In this document: piece by piece, positions 15,165 through 15,339 of the stretch
Position numbering within the stretch: position 1 is the first letter of the stretch
Layout: the number at the start of each line of letters is the position of its first letter
Source of the DNA: Alphaproteobacteria bacterium
GTDB lineage: Bacteria; Pseudomonadota; Alphaproteobacteria; SMXP01
Assembly: GCA_004356335.1 (NCBI GenBank)
Contig: SMXP01000099.1
Coordinates: 1 to 15,339 of the forward strand
Reading direction: 5' to 3'
DNA length: 15,339 bases
The notes under the pieces: model-generated
Told to the model about the DNA's origin: nothing
What the model saw: the letters and a program-made list of their open reading frames with translations, nothing else
Databases searched by the model: none
Made by a program: the position numbers and the translations under genes

Positions 15165-15185
15165 GCGGCCCAACCAAGGGGCCGC
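15165..15185. other. 7-bp GC-rich hairpin
   Basis: GCGGCCC (15165-15171) and GGGCCGC (15179-15185) pair exactly around a 7-nt loop. Neither strand has a clean T-run directly after it, so it may be a weak terminator of an upstream transcript or part of the adjoining repeat region. Confidence 0.35.
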
Positions 15186-15198
15186 TGAAAGGCGGTTT

Positions 15199-15339
15199 TA
15201 GAGTGTTTCCAGGAGTGAAGACCGTCCTTGCCAAGGTCAATCGATCCGGTGGATCGATTGAAGGGATGAACGGGCCCGGTTTTCCGTCCGGAAACACGAT
15301 AAAACAACAACTTAGGGTCAGGTTTTGATTCCATCAAAA
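15199..15339. repeat. Palindromic intergenic repeat, copy 5 (diverged, truncated by window end)
   Basis: The B unit runs from TAGAGTGTTTCC (GTGTTTCC at 15203-15210) to GGAAACAC (15290-15297) and the ATAAAAC linker, sharing CCCGGTTTTCCGTCC with copy 2. It is about 51 nt longer than a plain B unit. The extra part holds an 11-bp perfect palindrome pair TCAATCGATCC (15237-15247) and GGATCGATTGA (15251-15261), plus CCTTG-C-CAAGG (15226-15236). The A unit begins near 15310 and contains GATTCCAT as in copy 2, but the window ends inside it. Confidence 0.75.

Larger units (their letters stand above)
14956..15339. other. 384-bp intergenic region upstream of dnaN
   Basis: No credible gene is present. 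From the dnaN side it contains a foldable leader (14994-15078), a candidate dnaN promoter (15108-15137), a 15-bp direct repeat (15117-15131 and 15187-15201), a 7-bp GC-rich hairpin (15165-15185) and a palindromic repeat cut by the window edge (15199-15339). I found no DnaA boxes (TTATNCACA type), so it gives no evidence of a replication origin. Confidence 0.7.

Noticed and set aside
15105..15338. Short - strand open frames at the window end
   Set aside because: They are translations of the palindromic repeat and its flank (for example GRKTGP from the conserved loop), lacking ribosome binding sites and known motifs.
14956..15339. Replication origin beside dnaN
   Set aside because: No DnaA-box-like sequences and no dnaA are visible; AT content is not unusual.

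Overview
The window reads as a chromosomal segment of an alphaproteobacterium with moderately high GC. The evidence is a RegB/RegA-type (ActS/ActR) redox two-component pair with diagnostic motifs, a dnaN-recF-gyrB replication/repair cluster with alphaproteobacterial-looking proteins, and mosaic palindromic intergenic repeats of about 105 bp that resemble the Bru-RS and RIME elements of Rhizobiales. I cannot name the genus.

Layout. Positions 4-3016 (+ strand) hold biotin synthase (bioB), a HAD-family phosphatase and, behind its own promoter and a perfect 24-bp palindrome, a ferritin-like di-iron protein of unknown substrate. Positions 3130-6490 (- strand) hold, in order of transcription, an NAPE-PLD-like metallo-beta-lactamase-fold hydrolase, the redox sensor kinase ActS/RegB and its regulator ActR/RegA. 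Positions 6491-7022 carry no intact gene. They contain two same-direction copies of a palindromic repeat flanking a 50-codon remnant of a polyhydroxyalkanoate depolymerase gene (phaZ). An M48/YgjP-like metalloprotease gene follows on the + strand (7023-7784) and converges on a class A penicillin-binding protein gene. Positions 9926-14955 (- strand) hold dnaN, recF and gyrB in transcription order, with recF and gyrB only 14 bp apart. The last 384 bp upstream of dnaN contain a candidate promoter, a foldable leader of about 146 nt and another palindromic repeat cut by the window end. dnaA is not in the window.

The main non-coding signal is one family of two-part palindromes. An 'A' hairpin with TAGAGC ends is joined through a GTTTTGTCG-like linker to a 'B' hairpin with a CCGGTTTTCCGTCC-like loop. 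Copies lie between actS and actR, upstream of the NAPE-PLD-like gene, upstream of the M48 gene, between dnaN and recF (B part tandemly duplicated), and upstream of dnaN. The arms change sequence from copy to copy while staying self-complementary. The B loop carries different inserted mini-palindromes (22 nt in two copies, about 51 nt in another). One copy supplies the stop codon of actS. I see no defence system, CRISPR array, rRNA, tRNA, prophage or IS transposase gene.
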